A DNA stretch of 60,394 nt, taken from positions 262,674 to 323,067 of the forward strand of contig CAUYUJ010001725.1 of NCBI GenBank assembly GCA_963575745.1, written 5' to 3'. The DNA comes from Prorocentrum cordatum. Lineage: Eukaryota; Sar; Dinophyceae; Prorocentrales; Prorocentraceae. The position numbers and the translations under genes are program-made. How positions within the stretch are numbered: the stretch's first letter is position 1; every line of letters starts with the position of its first letter. The notes under the pieces are model-generated. The model saw only the letters and a program-made list of their open reading frames with translations, had not been told where the DNA came from and did no database searches. Shown piece by piece: positions 17,787 through 27,769 of the stretch.

Positions 17787-17940
17787 GTCGGGCCTGTCCC
17801 TCTACAGGGGGAATATTCAAAAATAGTTTAAAAAATTGTATGGGGACCATTTTGTGACTATGTTTTAGTATGTTTGGTGCATTTTTGGGGTATTGTTTAC
17901 TTATCGTCCGAAATCCCCCCGTAGGGGGACACGCCCGACC
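17787..17940. mobile_element. MITE family M1, full copy
   Basis: GTCGGGCCTGTCCCTCTACA at the left and GGGGGACACGCCCGACC at the right. Inner arms AAAATAGTTTA and TGACTATGTTTT surround GGGGACCATTTTG. 154 bp. Confidence 0.9.
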
Positions 17941-18195
17941 TAAATCTGGGAGGCCTCCAACCGTGGGGGCCACGGGCTCGGAGCTCCCTGGGGGGGGGGC
18001 CCTCCGCCCGGAGGGGCCGCTGCAGCGGGTGCTGCCGGAGGGCCTCCGCGCGCGCGCCGTCGGAGCGCGCGCCTGTGGAGCGCCGCGGCCCTCGCTCCCC
18101 GAGCCTCCGGCGCTTCGGGAGCCGAAGCGAGGGCGGAGGCCTTCCCCTCGGGCCGAACGGAAGGGGGGGATGGTCTGTAGGCCTCCCAGATTTGA

Positions 18196-18347
18196 GTCGG
18201 GCCTGTCCCTCTGCAGGGGGGATATGCAAAAATAGTCAAACTATAGTCCAGGGACGATTTGTGAGGTATTTTCCGCCACTTGGGGGCATTTTTCGAATAT
18301 GTTTTATCTTTCGTCCAAAATCCCCCTTTAGGGGGACAGGCCCGACC
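18196..18347. mobile_element. MITE family M1, full copy
   Basis: GTCGGGCCTGTCCCTCTGCA at the left and GGGGGACAGGCCCGACC at the right, with CAGGGACGATTTGTG in the middle. It lies 250 bp after the previous copy in the same orientation. Confidence 0.9.
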
Positions 18348-18351
18348 TAAG

Positions 18352-18502
18352 AAAGGGGGGGTACGAAATCTGCTGCATGCTGCATGCAGCTGGTTTCGGC
18401 CCCGCCGCCGGGCCCGTTCCTCGATGCATGGGCGCCTCCTGGCGCCGGGAGGCGCCAGGGAGCTGATTCTCAACCCCCCCCTTTGCTATCTATCCCCTCT
18501 TT
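18352..18502. mobile_element. MITE-like family M5, copy 1
   Basis: Starts AAAGGGGGGG and ends in CCCCTCTTT-type sequence. Shares TGCATGCAGCTGGTTTCGGC, GTTCCTCGATGCATGGGCGC and GAGCTGATTCTCAACCCCCC with the copy at 20491-20637. Right boundary approximate. Confidence 0.8.
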
Positions 18503-18521
18503 CGCCCGGCCCGATCCTCTC

Positions 18522-18710
18522 GAAGAAGGACAACACCATAGACATCAGCGTTTGGCGCTCCGCGCGGATTTCTTGGATCCGCGCTGCGCCCCCCCGGCGG
18601 CGCCTCCGGCGCCGCCCGTGGCGCGCTCCGCGCGCCAGGGAGGGGAGTCCGGCGCAGATCCAAGAAATCCGTCGAAAGTTTATGTCTCTGCCGTTTTTGT
18701 TTCTTCTTCT
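18522..18710. mobile_element. Foldback family M6, copy 1
   Basis: The left arm begins GAAGAAGGACAAC and contains GCGGATTTCTTGGATCCGCG. The right arm contains GATCCAAGAAATCCG and ends GTTTCTTCTTC. Related copies: 25971-26190, 31761-31930, a short one at 33345-33452 and a weak one at about 56813-56920. The right end (T-rich then ctatag) resembles a splice acceptor. Confidence 0.8.
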
Positions 18711-18930
18711 ATAGCAGCGACGGCGGAGGCCTTCCTCGCCGCACCGTGCCTCCAGGGGGCGACCGCGCTCGGGCGCTTCGGCTTCGAGGTTCGAGGTCTC
18801 CTGGCGTCCTCGCTGGGTTCCGGCGGCTTTCCCATCCTCGAGGTGTGCTCGCCATCGGCTGCGCCTCTCCGAGTTCGTTCCGCGGTTGCCCAGGTTACCC
18901 CGAGCAGCCTCTGGAGAGCCGAGCTGTGAC
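18711..18930. other. GC3-rich open island, strand unclear
   Basis: On + one frame reads AATAEAFLAAPCLQGATALG and on to a stop at about 18928. The mirror frame on the minus strand is Glu/Arg-rich (NLEAEAPERGRPLEARCGEE). GC3 cannot separate mirror frames. No family is recognised on either strand, so I do not call a gene. Confidence 0.25.
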
Positions 18931-19458
18931 CCGAAAGCCACCGGGCAATATTTGGGGTGGGGGGTAGGCTCAGGGGGGTCGGATGCATCGGCCCCGAATC
19001 GCCCAGTCATTCGTCGCCGGTAGGAGCCCGATGACCCCACCCCGCCCGGGACCGTGCGTATTCGCGGGGGGCCCATCGCCGATGCATCGGCGACGTCATG
19101 AGTCACCGATGCCGGCTCGATGCCTTCTCCCCCGAGCCCTGCCCCTCCTCGGCAGAGAGGCCGCGGCCCGGGAGGAGGAGCCCCCGCCCCACGGGCCCAG
19201 GCGGGCGGCAACGGGGGGGGGCAAGAGTCCGCCTTGGAGGCAGCTGGGAGTCTGCGGTGGCCCAGATCTGTGCAGCTTGCGCACGGTGCCCCCCTGAGAT
19301 CCGACGCTCCGGAAAAATCGGAGCGGCTGGATTTTGAAATGTTTTCAGCCCCCAGGGGCCTTCGCCAGGCCTCGGGAGCGTCAGAAAACGGCTCAGGACG
19401 AACAACCGGCCCTGGAGAAGTGGCCCAGACCTCCGGGGTCCACGGGACAAAAAAAATG
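18931..19458. other. Unassigned stretch
   Basis: Contains GATGCATCGGCG-type words similar to those inside the palindrome at 37250-37385, but no boundaries can be drawn. No gene is recognised. Confidence 0.35.
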
Positions 19459-19633
19459 TTGGGCGTCGCGTAATGGGGGGGTCACAAATGGGGGGGTGGC
19501 GAGGGTGGTTCGAAAAGGTACCCAAACGGTACCTAAACGAGCCCCTTGGGGCTCTGGAGGGGCCCGAAAGGGGCACGGAGGGACCTCTTCTGACCCCCCC
19601 ATCTGTGACCCCCCCCCCTCGAGCCACGCCCAA
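19459..19633. mobile_element. MITE family M3, copy 2
   Basis: TTGGGCGTCGCGTAATGGGG at the left and GAGCCACGCCCAA at the right, with the same AGGTACCCAAACGGTACC core as copy 1. Flanks (aaatg / aaaaa) are only a partial duplication. Confidence 0.85.
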
Positions 19634-19639
19634 AAAAAT

Positions 19640-19846
19640 TGGAGCAGCTGGATGTCTGGGTCTGGACAGCACGTGGGTCGGCGTGCGCAGCGGTCCCCGG
19701 CCACCGGCGGGGCCGCGTGCGGGCCGCGCTCGCGGCCAGCACGCGCGAGAGGCCTGCGGTGGCCCGCTCCGGTGACTGCCCGGGAGGCGGGGCGGCGGGG
19801 TGCGAAGTTCGGGCCGGGCGGAAGGGGTTGGTGGTTCTGGATTCCC
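19640..19846 (+). CDS. Candidate coding island upstream of the long AGG array (unrecognised)
   Basis: One + frame has G or C at nearly every third position and reads RVRAALAASTRERPAVARSG, then GCEVRAGRKGLVVLDS, ending at CAG|GAGGAG, an AG|GA site like the sirtuin intron 1 donor. No domain is recognised. It could be an exon, but the neighbouring array gives no independent frame evidence. Confidence 0.3.
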
Positions 19847-20484
19847 AGGAGGAGGACGAGGAGGAGGAGGAGGAGGAGGAGGAGGAGGAGGAGGAGGAGG
19901 AGGAGGAGAGGGAGGAGGAGGAGGAGGAGGAGGAGGAGGAGGAGGAGGAGGAGGAGGAGGGAGGAGAGGAGGAGGAGGAGGAGGGGAGGAGGAGGAGGAG
20001 GAGGAGAGGAGGAGGAGGGAGGAGGAGGAGGAGGAGGAGGGAGGAGGAGGAGGAGGAGGGAGGAGGAGGAGGAGGAGGAGGAGGAGGAGGAGGAGAGAGG
20101 AGGAGGAGGAGGAGGAGGAGGAGGAGGAGAGGAGGAGGAGGAGGAGGAGGAGGAGGAGGAGGAGGAGGAGGAGGAGGAGGAGGAGGAGGAGGAGGAGGAG
20201 GAGGAGAGGAGGAGGAGGAGGAGGAGGAGGAGGAGGAGGAGGAGGAGGAGGAGGAGGAGGGAGGAGGGAGGAGGAGGAGAGGAGGAGGAGGAGGAGGAGG
20301 AGGAGGAGGAGGAGGAGGAGGAGGAGGAGGAGGAGGAGGAGGAGGAGGAGGAGGAGGAGGAGGAGGAGGAGGAGGAGGAGGAGGAGGAGAGGAGGAGGAG
20401 GAGGAGGAGGAGGAGGAGGAGGAGGAGGGAGGAGGAGGAGGAGGGAGGAAGAGGAGGAGGAGGAGGAGGAGGAGGAGGAGGAGG
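19846..20484. repeat. 640-bp AGG/GAG purine array
   Basis: The longest triplet array in the window, almost pure GGA with single-base slips that shift the repeat phase, so any ORF through it changes residue (Glu, Gly, Arg) block by block. All purine on +, all pyrimidine on -. Confidence 0.97.
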
Positions 20485-20490
20485 GTTGGG

Positions 20491-20637
20491 AAAGGGGGGG
20501 GTGCGAAATTTGCTGCATGCAGCTGGTTTCGGCCTCGCCGAGGGGCCCGTTCCTCGATGCATGGGCGCCGGGAGGCGCCGAGAAAATCAGCTGCGTGAGC
20601 TGATTCTCAACCCCCCCCTTTGCTATCCCCCCCCTTT
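20491..20637. mobile_element. MITE-like family M5, copy 2
   Basis: Begins AAAGGGGGGGG directly after the AGG array and shares the M5 core words with copy 1. It ends around CCCCCCTTT. Confidence 0.8.
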
Positions 20638-20699
20638 CGCCCGGTTCGAGAAGTCGCAGCCCGCAGCAAAAAGGTGGGAGGCGAGTGTGCGGCCATGGC

Positions 20700-20763
20700 A
20701 ATGACGACGACCACAGCGACGTCGACAGTCACGTTGACGACCACGACGACCCCGACGACAACG

Positions 20764-20816
<53 letters not shown>

Positions 20817-20818
20817 CC
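20700..20818. repeat. GAC triplet array
   Basis: Degenerate then pure GAC/ACG repeat. All three frames are open (Asp, Thr, Arg). Confidence 0.9.
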
Positions 20819-21640
20819 GCGGCGGGGCCGTGGCCGCCCAAGAGAGCGCGCGGTGAAGTCGGCGCCGTTCGGTCCCGCCGCCAGCAGTGCCAGGGGAACA
20901 GGCTCGAGGAAGGGCGGGTGGCAAGCGAGCGCGGGAGCACGCGGCTCGCTGAAGAGAGGCGGTCAGAGCAGCAGGTTGTACGGTAAGGTTGCCGTGGTCG
21001 TTCCGCGAAACGGTCCAGTGAGCAGGACGCAGGGTTGTGGGCGCCCGTTGTCTGTTCAGTTGAGTGGAGGCTCGGGCGCGCGAGACGTTGCGGATGCAAC
21101 ACACACAGTGTCGCTACCGACGCTCCGGAACAGCATGTTCCTCCTCTTTCTCCCTTCTCTTCCTCCCACCCGCCTCCCTCCATCAGCATCCCCCCCCTCA
21201 TCCCCACTCTTTCCCCTCTTCCCCCTTTCTTAGGATGCAGCTCTGGGATGGCCAAATGCAGCATCGGCGCTGGTAGATCCGCGGTCGAAAACTAGCCGAA
21301 TCTGGCAGAGTCCTGTTCAATCCAATTGAATCCCGCCCAAACCGACTTAGCATAGAGCTTAGTCTGGGTTGATGGCCCGCTCATCCAGCTAGATCGCCCT
21401 GACTCGCTCTCGCGAAGACCTCCCAGGAGTTGCCTCTCCTTTCCCCCCAAGCTCCTGCCCCCCCTTCCCTGCACCACCTCCTCCACCCTCCGCCCCCTCT
21501 CTCCACCACCTTCCCCCCACACCCCTGGTCGCAGGCGGACGCGGCCCGAGCGGGGCGGGATGAGGCCGTGGGCGCTGAATGAGGAGCCCTTCGGGCGCAG
21601 ATGCTCCAGCCCCGCCTCCCCCCTCGTCCTCGCCCTGGCA
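20819..21640. other. Unassigned stretch with weak coding signal
   Basis: 20819-20990 is GC3-rich in a frame reading GPWPPKRARGEVGAVRSRRQ and ending near CGG|GTAAGG, but composition alone cannot support a call. 21120-21230 and 21440-21520 are C/T-rich. Confidence 0.3.
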
Positions 21641-21760
21641 GCAACTAGGTTGACCAAGACAGGCCCTGGCAGGTTGAATTCGGCCCTGGCCGAGTTCAGC
21701 TTGGCCGAGTTCTGCCTGGCCAGGTTCAGCTCGACCGAGTTCAGCCTAACCGAGTTTTTT
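21640..21760. repeat. Short GGCCGAGTTCAGC minisatellite
   Basis: About six degenerate copies of a ~20-bp unit based on tggccgagttcagcctggcc. Confidence 0.65.
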
Positions 21761-21807
21761 CCTTGTCCATGTCTCCTCCCGCTGTTGGCCGGGAACCCGC
21801 TGCCTGA

Positions 21808-22034
21808 CTGCAGACTGCACCTCGCCCGGCCGCTCCGGCTTGCGTGGCGGAGGCGGCCCCCGGGGTGGCGGCGCTACCTGTGCATCTGGGCCGTTTCAAG
21901 TTGTATTTTCGCGCGGCGATGCCTCCAGACGGGGCGGAGATGAGGGGGGTGAGGGGGAAGCGAAGCGGGAAGGGAGGAGGGAGAGGAGGAGGAGGAGGAG
22001 GAGGAGGAGGAGGAGGAGGAGGAGGAGGAGGAGG
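21808..22034. repeat. Coding-like island and AGG array
   Basis: 21982-22034 is a pure AGG array. Before it one + frame reads AAPGVAALPVHLGRFKLYFR with high GC3 between a stop at about 21807 and the array. No family is recognised; noted only. Confidence 0.6.
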
Positions 22035-22202
22035 AACAGCAGGAGGCAGGAGGCAATGGGTGGGGTAGCGGAGAGGAAGAGGCGGAGGAGGAGCAGGGGG
22101 GGCACGGGGGAAGGTGAACAGGGGCGTGGAGTTGGGATCGCGGAGGCGGGACAGTGGACCAGGGGCGGGGCGGGGCGGGGAGGGCGAGGGGGGCGGCAGA
22201 TA

Positions 22203-22389
22203 TCGGGGGCGGCAAAGAGGGGGGTGATGACTAGGGGGGGGTGGATCTCATGGCGTGGGCCATGATATCTCATGGCGCCTTTTCCTGTCTCACTACGTCC
22301 CTGCCCCCCCCCCGCCGGGCCGCGCACGTGTCGCGGGTCATGATTTGCACCCCCCGCTCTTGGACACCCCCTTCTTTCACCGCTCCCGA
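22203..22389. mobile_element. MITE family M4, copy 2
   Basis: TCGGGGGCGGCAAAGAGGGG to CTTTCACCGCTCCCGA, 187 bp. Flanks are agata (22198-22202) and cgata (22390-22394), a 4-5-bp duplication with one mismatch. Largely identical to copy 1 at 3213-3406, including CATGATTTGCACCCCCC. Confidence 0.87.
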
Positions 22390-22611
22390 CGATAGTGGAC
22401 GGCGGGGCGGCAGGCGGCGGACGAGGAGGGCGAGGGGATGGCCCCCGCGGGGGCGGCGCCGCAAACCTGCGCTCGAGCCGTTTGAAGGCCTGCTGCCGCC
22501 GCGACGGGGCTCCCGCAGCACAGTCGCCGCGCGCGAGGCCGGGCTGTGTCCGCTCTGCGTCCATCGGCGGCGAAATCCGCAGCCTGCCCTCGCCGATCAA
22601 CGACTCGGGTA
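22390..22611. other. GC-rich open island, strand unclear
   Basis: Several frames on both strands stay open from 22395 to 22560 with high GC3, for example AAAAGLQTARAQVCGAAPAG on the minus strand. None is recognised. Confidence 0.25.
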
Positions 22612-22735
22612 ATTCGATGGGCGGCGAGGGCAGGTTTCGAGATTTGCCGAGCACGTGGCGGAATCCGGAGCCTACCCCCGCCGCCCATCGATTCAGGAGA
22701 ATCGATCGTCGGGGGGGGTGGGGTTCGGATATCGT
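22612..22735. mobile_element. Foldback family M15, copy 2
   Basis: Arms CGATGGGCGGCGAGGGCAGG and CCTACCCCCGCCGCCCATCG around CGAGCACGTGGCGGAA, followed by GGGTTCGGAT as in copy 1. Confidence 0.8.
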
Positions 22736-23392
22736 GGCCTATTCGAGTGCTCAGAGACTTCGATGTTCCACCGGACAGCTCAATACATTGAAGACGTACC
22801 GTTCCTGGTCGTCCTCTCCAGAGAGCGGCGTTCACATTTCAATCGTGGCAGGGCTCGCCCGCGTCACACTTTCAAGTAGTCGAGTGCGATCGGCCCACAC
22901 TGTGTACGTCCTAGGCTCCGCGGAAGAAATTAGAAGAACGGGGAACGTACATCTATGTTATTCGCACAGATTCCACCACTCGCAAAATTTGGTGCGCCAG
23001 GTCTCAATATTCCAACAGCTGGATGCCCGTCCGAAAATAGAATGAATTCCCAGATTTCGAAAACCATGAGTTCCAATACATGGATTCCAATAGTCATGGG
23101 ACTTCTGTCCAACAGTCCCGCAAACACGTAGTGCGAAGCAAGAGTTTAAAGAATGCCAGCCAATGATTCTGCTACTTCCCTGTAGGACCACCCTTCGGAT
23201 GGTAAGGAGGTTCGGGTGGATGGATGCGGCTTTCGGTTTGCTATGAGTCCGATCAGATCCGCGATCTCTCAATGTATCGATCGTGATCTCCCCATCTGCT
23301 GATCCACATACTGTCTGTGATTCGACCCCTCTATCAAATTATCGATTGATCCCTGTATCCCTCGATCTCGCTATCCTTTTGTTTGCCATCGA
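22736..23392. other. Unassigned, relatively AT-rich stretch
   Basis: GC content drops. No ORF of note and no repeat partner seen in the window. Confidence 0.4.
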
Positions 23393-23635
23393 TGGGACAA
23401 ACACGCGACAGCCACGGGACGACCACGGGGCGGCCACGGGACAACCATGAGATCACCTTGCGACAACCACGGGACAACCACGGGACATCCGAGGGACAAT
23501 CGCAGGACAACCGCCTCGACGACTTTTTGACAACCACAGGGCACCCACAGGACACTTGCGGATAGCCACCACACGACCACGCAGAAACCATGGGACATCC
23601 ACAGGACATTCACGGGACAGCCCCGGGCACGCCCC
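23393..23635. repeat. 11-bp minisatellite ACGGGACAACC
   Basis: About twenty degenerate 11-bp units of the form ACGGGACAACC. A second array with a closely related unit is at 24548-24760. Confidence 0.85.
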
Positions 23636-23889
23636 AGCCACGTCCCGGCGCACGGGGAAGCGATTCATGTTGGCATGTTTGGGGCATGGGTAGTTCAGGA
23701 GTTCGCACAGCTGTTCCTCTGCACGCACGCACGTCACGCACGACCCGAACCGAAACAGAAACCTATTTCACGATTTGGTGATTATATGTGTATATGTACA
23801 CGCTTCACTTCAGTCTCACCCCCCAACTTCCGACATTGACGCCTCCGGAAAAAAAACAAAGCATTATTAGAGTTCTTCGATTGTTCGCG

Positions 23890-24220
23890 GAATTCGGCCC
23901 ATCCCGCCACCGTGCATGGGTTGTCGGTCAGAGGCCTCCTGGATGTAAATTACGGTGTCTGAGGATGCATCTTTGAGGGCTCTTGTCAACGTCTCAGGGG
24001 CTTCTGGGGGCGTCTTGGAGACCTCTTGTAGGCCTCTGGGAGGCCTCTTGGGGCGCCTCGGGGGCCTCTGGGGGAGTCTTGGGGCAATATTGGTGCAGAG
24101 GGCTTGAACATTTAGTTCGTATGATCCTCTTGGGCCCCTCTTGAGGACTCTTGAGCCCCCTCTTTCTATTGAGCCGTCTCTGGGCGATCTTGGGGGCCTC
24201 CAAGGCCGTCTGAACGCCCT
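23890..24220. repeat. CTCTTGGGGCC-type dispersed repeat, copy 1
   Basis: Begins cgccaccgtgcatgggttgt, then many ~12-bp CTCTTGGGGCC/GTCTTGGG words. The same start and words occur at 29370-29800 and, inverted, at 27770-28275 and 37895-38090. Confidence 0.65.
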
Positions 24221-24547
24221 TAACACAGAAACAAGCTAAAGTCGGCATCACCCAAAAATGCTTACCTGTACAATCACCCATTCGGGTGATGGAGGTTACG
24301 GAGGGAAACCACCCGACGACGTCTGCGATGATGATGATGGTGATGCGCTCGCAAGCTGGTGACTATACATGACGGCGATGTTGGTGACGATGCATGATGG
24401 CGATTGTGACAGTGACGATGCATGTCGACGATATTGGTGATGAGTGGGGCATCCGTTTTGTTATCCATCTCAAACTATCGAACCATCTGTCGATCTCACT
24501 ATCGATCGTTCTCACTATGGATCGATGTCACTATCTGCTTATCGATC

Positions 24548-24760
24548 GATCTCACGGGACAACCATCGGGGCACCACCGGGACACCATCGGGACACCATC
24601 GGGGCACCATCGGGGCACCATGCGGACACCATCGGGACACCATCGGGACACCATCGGGGCCACCACCCGCCAGCCGGGGGGGAGGGCACGGCACAATTTT
24701 GCCTTTGTTCCGCCCTGACATCGGGACGCCATCGGGACACCACCGGGACACTCAGGAGGG
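24548..24760. repeat. 11-bp minisatellite CGGGACACCAT
   Basis: Tandem CGGGACACCAT units, the middle interrupted by about 60 bp of other sequence. Related in length and sequence to the array 1 kb upstream. Confidence 0.9.
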
Positions 24761-24925
24761 GAAAGAACACAGACACACAATTAATCGTCGATTCCCTAGA
24801 AAATATGGGAAACTATGGGAATTGGGGGGGAAGACCAAAAACCGAGAAAATATAGGAAAATATGGGGAATCTGTTTATTTATGTGTATTTATTTGTGTGT
24901 CCCAGGGCCCCTTCAGACACCCCTG
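24745..24925. mobile_element. MITE-like family M16, copy 1
   Basis: Left side ACACAGACACACAATTAATC ... AAAATATGGGAAACTATGGG; right side AAAATATGGGGAATCTG ... TGTGTGTCCCAGGGCCCC. Inverted relatives at about 49484-49690 and 59132-59300. Boundaries approximate. Confidence 0.6.
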
Positions 24926-25640
24926 GGCCACCGTCGGCCAATTGGAGGGAGGGCACAGCATCATTCGGCGCACGCAGCTTCGCCTCGCCCGCACGCGCGG
25001 CAAGAATACGAAGCCGAAACCGATTTCCGGGTGGGGGGCTCTCCGTTTCATTGCGATCTCACCCTTCCCTTCCGATAGAAAATGCTCTTCGGCGGGCGCT
25101 TTCTGGCCATACCGCTTGGGCAACTATAGATATGTGTGCTATATGTTCGGTTCGGACGTGTGCTTCCAAGGAGGTGGGCATAGCACGAGTGTGTCTTTCT
25201 GTGTCCCAGCTCAGGTTAAAAACAGATACACGCACAAGCAGAAAAAAGAAGGCCCGACTGATTTGGACGAGTTTGGCATCTTGGGCCAGCTCTCTGGGCC
25301 CCCAAGAGGGCCCAAGAGGCACCCCAAGACGGCCCCTGGGACTACCTTAGGTCATGCCGGAAATGCATGTCCCGAAGTACGCTGGCTTGGCATATGGACA
25401 CTGGCCTGCGCGGCGCCCCAGGAGGTCTGCGAGACGCCGAAGAAGTCCGAGGCGTGCGGGCTTCGGGCTCCTCGAAGAGAGTTCAGTCCCAACGATCGAC
25501 GTTGCCAGTTATGCGCCGAGCATGTTCCAGAGGTGGGGTTGGATGTTCTAGGCAGCCGAAAATTCGTTACCGCGAGTTCCGAGAACGCTGACCAGGAGTT
25601 CAGGCCAAGACTTCCAGCAGTCATTGAATAACTGATGCCA
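24926..25640. other. Unassigned stretch
   Basis: 25280-25340 has GGGCCCAAGAGG words of the dispersed repeat. The rest shows no gene I can support, though one + frame stays open to a stop at 25629. Confidence 0.35.
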
Positions 25641-25657
25641 TCACAACGACTACTGTC

Positions 25658-25960
25658 GTGCGCCAGTTGGGTGCGCCGCTGCTGTCCCATGGTGGCCTGG
25701 GGGGAGCAGCCCGAAGGCTGGCGCGAGACTTCGTCGGGGAGTGGGCGCGCCGACCCCCGGGGGAAGCAGATGCGGCCGCTCGGGCCATGGGCGGGCTGTG
25801 GCAAACATGGCCACCGAGGGGTTGCGAGGAGGAGGAGGAGAAGGAGGAGGAGGAGAAGGAGGAGGAGGACGAGGAGGAGGACGAGGAGGAGGAGGAGGGA
25901 GAAAGGGCGGCCCGGTGGCCAACAAAGGCGGCCCGAGGTCGGTTCGCCCTCCGTGAGTAG
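25658..25960 (+). CDS. Candidate coding island around an AGG array (unrecognised)
   Basis: One + frame reads RQLGAPLLSHGGLGGAARRL, then ARDFVGEWARRPPGEADAAA and ARAMGGLWQTW, with G or C at almost every third position. The mirror minus frame is less protein-like. It runs into an AGG array (25829-25900) read as Glu and ends at a stop at 25958. The helical Ala/Arg/Leu pattern suggests a real exon. No domain is recognised and the part beyond the array may be intron. Confidence 0.3.
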   Translation: MRQLGAPLLSHGGLGGAARRLARDFVGEWARRPPGEADAAARAMGGLWQTWPPRGCEEEEEKEEEEKEEEDEEEDEEEEEGERAARWPTKAARGRFALRE

Positions 25961-25970
25961 GAGTGCGCTG

Positions 25971-26190
25971 CGAGCAGAAAAAGCCATAAACCTAAACTGC
26001 TGGCGCTCCGCGCGGATTTCTCGGATCCGCGCTGGGCCCCCCCCCCCCGGCGGTGACTCCGGCGCCGCCCCCTGGCGCGCTCCGCGCGCCAGGGCGGGGA
26101 GTCCAGGGTGGGGAGTCCAGCGCGCGCCATTGCGGGGAGCCCAGGGTGGGGAGTCCAAAAGATCATGTGCATGCCGTTTGTCTTCTTCTT
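25971..26190. mobile_element. Foldback family M6, copy 2
   Basis: Contains GGCGCTCCGCGCGGATTTCT at the left and ATGCCGTTTGTCTTCTTCTT at the right, with GGCGCGCTCCGCGCGCCAGG shared with copy 1. Two or three GGGGAGTCCAG units are duplicated in its right half. Confidence 0.7.
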
Positions 26191-26679
26191 GTAAAGAGGA
26201 AAGGGAATGCGAAACGCAGGGCGCAAACCCCAAGCAGATTCCCCCGAAATCGGGGCAACAAAAGTCTACGCTGAGCGAAAGTTCAGAATTCCAACAGCAG
26301 AACCCATCATGGATCTGCTCTCGCACTGAAAAAAGTCCATGCCCTGCGAGATCGGGAAAATCTTACTCTGTGGAAGCCTCCGAACATCACACGGAAACGC
26401 AACATGTGATTCTGGTTCAGCGGTTCGTTTGGAAAACCAGCGGGAAGTGGCAACAGCAACGCAGACGAGCGTTTCGGCAGAGCAGCCACGCCCAAGGGCA
26501 CAGTACGTTTCGACATGAGGGATCCATCCCCAAGCGAATCGGCCATTGCCCTTTCCCCCCCCCCCCCTTCCCTGGGCCCTCACCCCGGGGAGGGGGGGGG
26601 GGGGCGAGGAGCAGGCGGAGAAGATGGATGGGGGAGGGGAAGGCGGCGAAGGTCCACCCGCCGACATGTCCTCTCATTA

Positions 26680-26680
<1 letters not shown>
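26191..26680. other. Unassigned stretch
   Basis: 26200-26520 has lower GC than its surroundings. No repeat partner or gene is recognised. Confidence 0.35.
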
Positions 26681-26681
<1 letters not shown>

Positions 26682-26722
<41 letters not shown>

Positions 26723-26795
26723 TATGCTGCTGCTGCTCCTCCTCCTCCTCCTCCTGCTCCTCCTCCGCCGCCTCTTCCTTCTCCTCCTCCTCCGC
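26682..26795. repeat. CTG then CCT triplet array
   Basis: About fifteen GCT units (26682-26735) change to CCT/CCG (26735-26795), a direct junction of two different triplet repeats. Confidence 0.9.
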
Positions 26796-26926
26796 GCTCC
26801 CTTCCCATCGTCGCTGTCGTTCGCAAGCAGCCGTGGGCGCGCTGGGGAGCGGATTGTGGCGAGGGTACAGGCAGTTGCTTAAACGGGGCGGTGGCACAAT
26901 CCTGGAGGTTCGCCGTTCGGGACGAT

Positions 26927-27119
26927 CGAAATGGGTACGGAAAGAACGGGTACAATGCCCAGCAGCAGTTCCTGTTCATTTTAAACAGGACGTTTTGTCC
27001 GCGCCGCCGCGGTTTTTTTTCATCAAAGACCAAAAGCCACCTGCCCAACAGCGGCCCGCGTCGGTTTTGGACAACATGCGTTGTTGGGCATTGTGCAAAT
27101 TTTCTTCGTACCCATTTCG
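26927..27119. mobile_element. MITE family M10, copy 1
   Basis: Left arm CGAAATGGGTACGGAAAGAA plus ACAATGCCCA; right arm is the inverted form, ending CGTACCCATTTCG. The word CCCAACAGCGGCC in the middle is shared with copy 2 at 31458-31650. Confidence 0.85.
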
Positions 27120-27769
27120 GGCGTCCAAAGCCGTACCTCCTAGACTTAGCATTTCGGCGCTGTTCAAGTCGCTTCGAAGGGCAGCGTTATCGGAACCACA
27201 AAGAGGCCGAATGAGTATTGGGCACGACGGGCGTGCGGAGCCGCATGCGGTCGCGCGCCCGCTCAGCGCATTTGGAAAGCGCAGACACGCCAGGCGTATG
27301 AAATCCCGCTTGCCCAAGAACGCAGAACATGGGGCTGAGAACTGCCACGAGAAAGTTCGGTGTGCATCAGAACGCATATGTTTGGGCGCTGTTTTGGAGG
27401 AGAGGGGGGAGAGCCGAGGGCATTGAGGCGCGACGAACCTTTGCAGTGCCGAAGACAAAGACCTGCAGTGGCCTCCGACTCGGGCGGAGGGGGGAAAGAG
27501 GAGAATAAGAACGACGAGAAGGAGGACGAGGAGGCGTTGCAGTCTGCTTTAATGAAAAAACAGTTGCGATGCTCTCCTGTCTTCCTTATCACGGCTCAAG
27601 AGTTGCCGTTGTCCCCGGACCATTCCCGTCCTGATTGGTTGGCTTGATCAGCCACGGAGCCAGGGAGTTCGCTGAAGGAGTTCGGTATGATAGATTCCTA
27701 TTCTTATATTTTTACAAGCCCGGGCGGGAGGAAAACCCGTCACCCCCCCCAACAAAAAAACGGATTCCC
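27120..27769. other. Unassigned stretch
   Basis: No recognised gene. A GAG/GAC-rich patch lies at 27480-27540. Confidence 0.35.

Noticed and set aside
18711-18930. Open GC3-rich frame after M6 as a gene
   Set aside because: The two mirror frames on opposite strands are equally open; no domain and no boundary signals of the AG|G type.
23393-24760. 11-bp arrays as a CRISPR or telomere
   Set aside because: The period is too short for CRISPR and the units do not match any telomere repeat I know.
24444-25631. 395-codon open frame on the + strand
   Set aside because: It runs through an 11-bp minisatellite and an M16 element; composition is not coding-like and no family is recognised.
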